Shown here one piece after another: positions 4,830 through 5,422 of a stretch of 5,422 nucleotides of DNA. Location of the stretch: the NCBI GenBank assembly GCA_044870295.1, contig JBIOYQ010000081.1, forward strand, positions 1-5,422, written 5' to 3'. The stretch comes from AC-52 sp044870295 (GTDB taxonomy: Bacteria > Actinomycetota > UBA4738). The notes under the pieces are model-generated. The model made no database searches. It was not told the origin of the DNA and saw nothing but the letters and a program-made list of their open reading frames with translations. Position 1 is the first letter of the stretch. Every line of letters begins with the position of its first letter. A program made the position numbers and the translations under genes.

Positions 4830-5422
4830 CCGTTTTCGCGGGAAGGGCGCGACCACTCAACAGCTCCTCCAGCGTGGTGGAGGAGAAGGTCGACGGGTCG
4901 GACAGCATCCCTCGGTATCGCGTGCACGCTTCGGCGTAGTCGCTGTTGCCCTCGGGGTGGACCACGACATACCGACCCCAGCTCCACTTCCCGCCCGGCC
5001 GCTGCAGCATCGACAACAGCAGCAGGTGTTCCAGCCACATGACGGCGAGGCCGCCTCTGCCCTTGACCGCATCGACCGCCCCCCGACGGAAGGCCCGCGA
5101 CCTCCGGGCCACGTCCAGGTACCGGGGAAGGTTGCTCGGCTTGGGGGTCTCGGGCTTGAGCCATTCGTGGTACTCGACGTCGATGCCGACGATCGCCCGC
5201 GTCCCATCGTCCACGTCCAGCTCGAAGGCGGCGTCAAAGGCGCGGAGGCTGTTGAGGTACGTCGGGTCCAGCCATCCCGGGGAGTGCGCGAAGAGGACCT
5301 GCGACACGGTGCCGGGCGCGTCCGGCCACCACACGTGGACCGCGTGATCGGCCCTGCGGAGATCGCCGGCCAGGTCACCGAACAGATTGAAGGCCACGGA
5401 TGGTGACCAGAGAAGGTCCGCC
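4771..5422 (-). CDS. PGN_0703-like putative restriction endonuclease, N-terminus beyond window
   Basis: The frame is open through the right edge, reading LLWSPSVAFNLFG, so GTG 5397 is an internal valine and the gene is 5'-partial; 216 residues are present. The layout matches my memory of the PGN_0703 family of PD-(D/E)XK-type putative restriction endonucleases. In order these are AFNLFGDLAGDL (10-21), FAHSPG (44-49), RAFDAAFELDV (60-70), IVGIDVEYHEWLK (77-89), MWLEHLLLLSML (128-139), WSWGRYVVVHPEGN (146-159) and DPSTFSSTTLEELL (175-188). The core aspartate would be D63. The expected E-x-K before YHE reads D81-V-E83, so the catalytic lysine seems replaced by glutamate. The protein may be inactive or altered, or my motif assignment may be slightly off. 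The true function of the family is poorly known. No methyltransferase lies downstream on this strand within the window. The gene converges on the AlkD-like gene and overlaps it by 59 nt. Confidence 0.72.
   Translation of the reverse strand, partial: ADLLWSPSVAFNLFGDLAGDLRRADHAVHVWWPDAPGTVSQVLFAHSPGWLDPTYLNSLRAFDAAFELDVDDGTRAIVGIDVEYHEWLKPETPKPSNLPRYLDVARRSRAFRRGAVDAVKGRGGLAVMWLEHLLLLSMLQRPGGKWSWGRYVVVHPEGNSDYAEACTRYRGMLSDPSTFSSTTLEELLSGRALPAKTVTALRERYVPAGAPGRPRS
4864..4885. repeat. Perfect 8-bp hairpin 34 nt after the AlkD-like stop
   Basis: CTCCTCCA (4864-4871) and TGGAGGAG (4878-4885) are perfectly complementary around a 6-nt loop. The hairpin could end transcripts of the HutF-like/AlkD-like unit, which have no other visible terminator, but no T tract follows on the plus strand. 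It lies inside the nuclease-like coding sequence, where it encodes part of a conserved-looking segment (SSTTLEEL), so it may simply reflect codon use. Confidence 0.35.

Noticed and set aside
4771..5397. Treating GTG 5397 as the true start of the nuclease-like gene
   Set aside because: The frame stays open to the window edge and the upstream residues (LLWSPS) continue the family-like sequence, so this valine is internal.
1..5422. CRISPR array, tRNA, insertion sequence or attachment site
   Set aside because: No regularly spaced direct repeats, cloverleaf-like segment, transposase or terminal inverted repeats were seen. Nearly all sequence is accounted for by coding regions.

Overview
The window is GC-rich, uniformly coding DNA with GTG starts, very short intergenic gaps and promoter elements placed directly before start codons. 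This is what one expects of a high-GC Gram-positive lineage (Actinomycetota, possibly uncultivated). That assignment is inference from base composition and protein flavour only; no rRNA or other phylogenetic marker is present. No tRNA, CRISPR array, transposase or prophage gene was seen.

Layout: (1) Positions 1-995 (+) carry two small membrane-protein genes of unknown function. The first is cut by the left edge and resembles a bacterial PH-like membrane protein; the second is a two-span protein. (2) hutH (histidine ammonia-lyase) runs on the minus strand from 2515 down to 992, and its stop codon shares the tetranucleotide CTAG with the stop of the preceding plus-strand gene. (3) Positions 2516-2776 are a 261-bp divergent intergenic region. 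It holds a candidate leaderless promoter for hutH, an AGCCG pentanucleotide repeat touching the -35, several inverted repeats, and a -10-like element just before the next gene. (4) A plus-strand amidohydrolase (2777-4120), most likely a formimidoylglutamate deiminase (HutF-like), overlaps by 23 nt an AlkD-type DNA alkylation repair gene (4098-4829). (5) A minus-strand gene cut by the right edge encodes a PGN_0703-like putative restriction endonuclease, and its 3' end overlaps that of the AlkD gene by 59 nt.

Biology: HutH performs the first step of histidine degradation (histidine to urocanate plus ammonia). HutF would perform the deimination of N-formimidoylglutamate, so the divergent pair looks like a split hut locus using the five-step (HutF-type) route. 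hutU and hutI are not in the window. The AlkD gene looks translationally coupled to the amidohydrolase but has no obvious metabolic link to it. 

The region is mostly ordinary accessory metabolism. The best items for a second look are the architecture of the hutH/hutF divergent control region, the mosaic active site of the amidohydrolase, and the apparent loss of the catalytic lysine in the nuclease-like protein. I see no convincing new multi-gene system.
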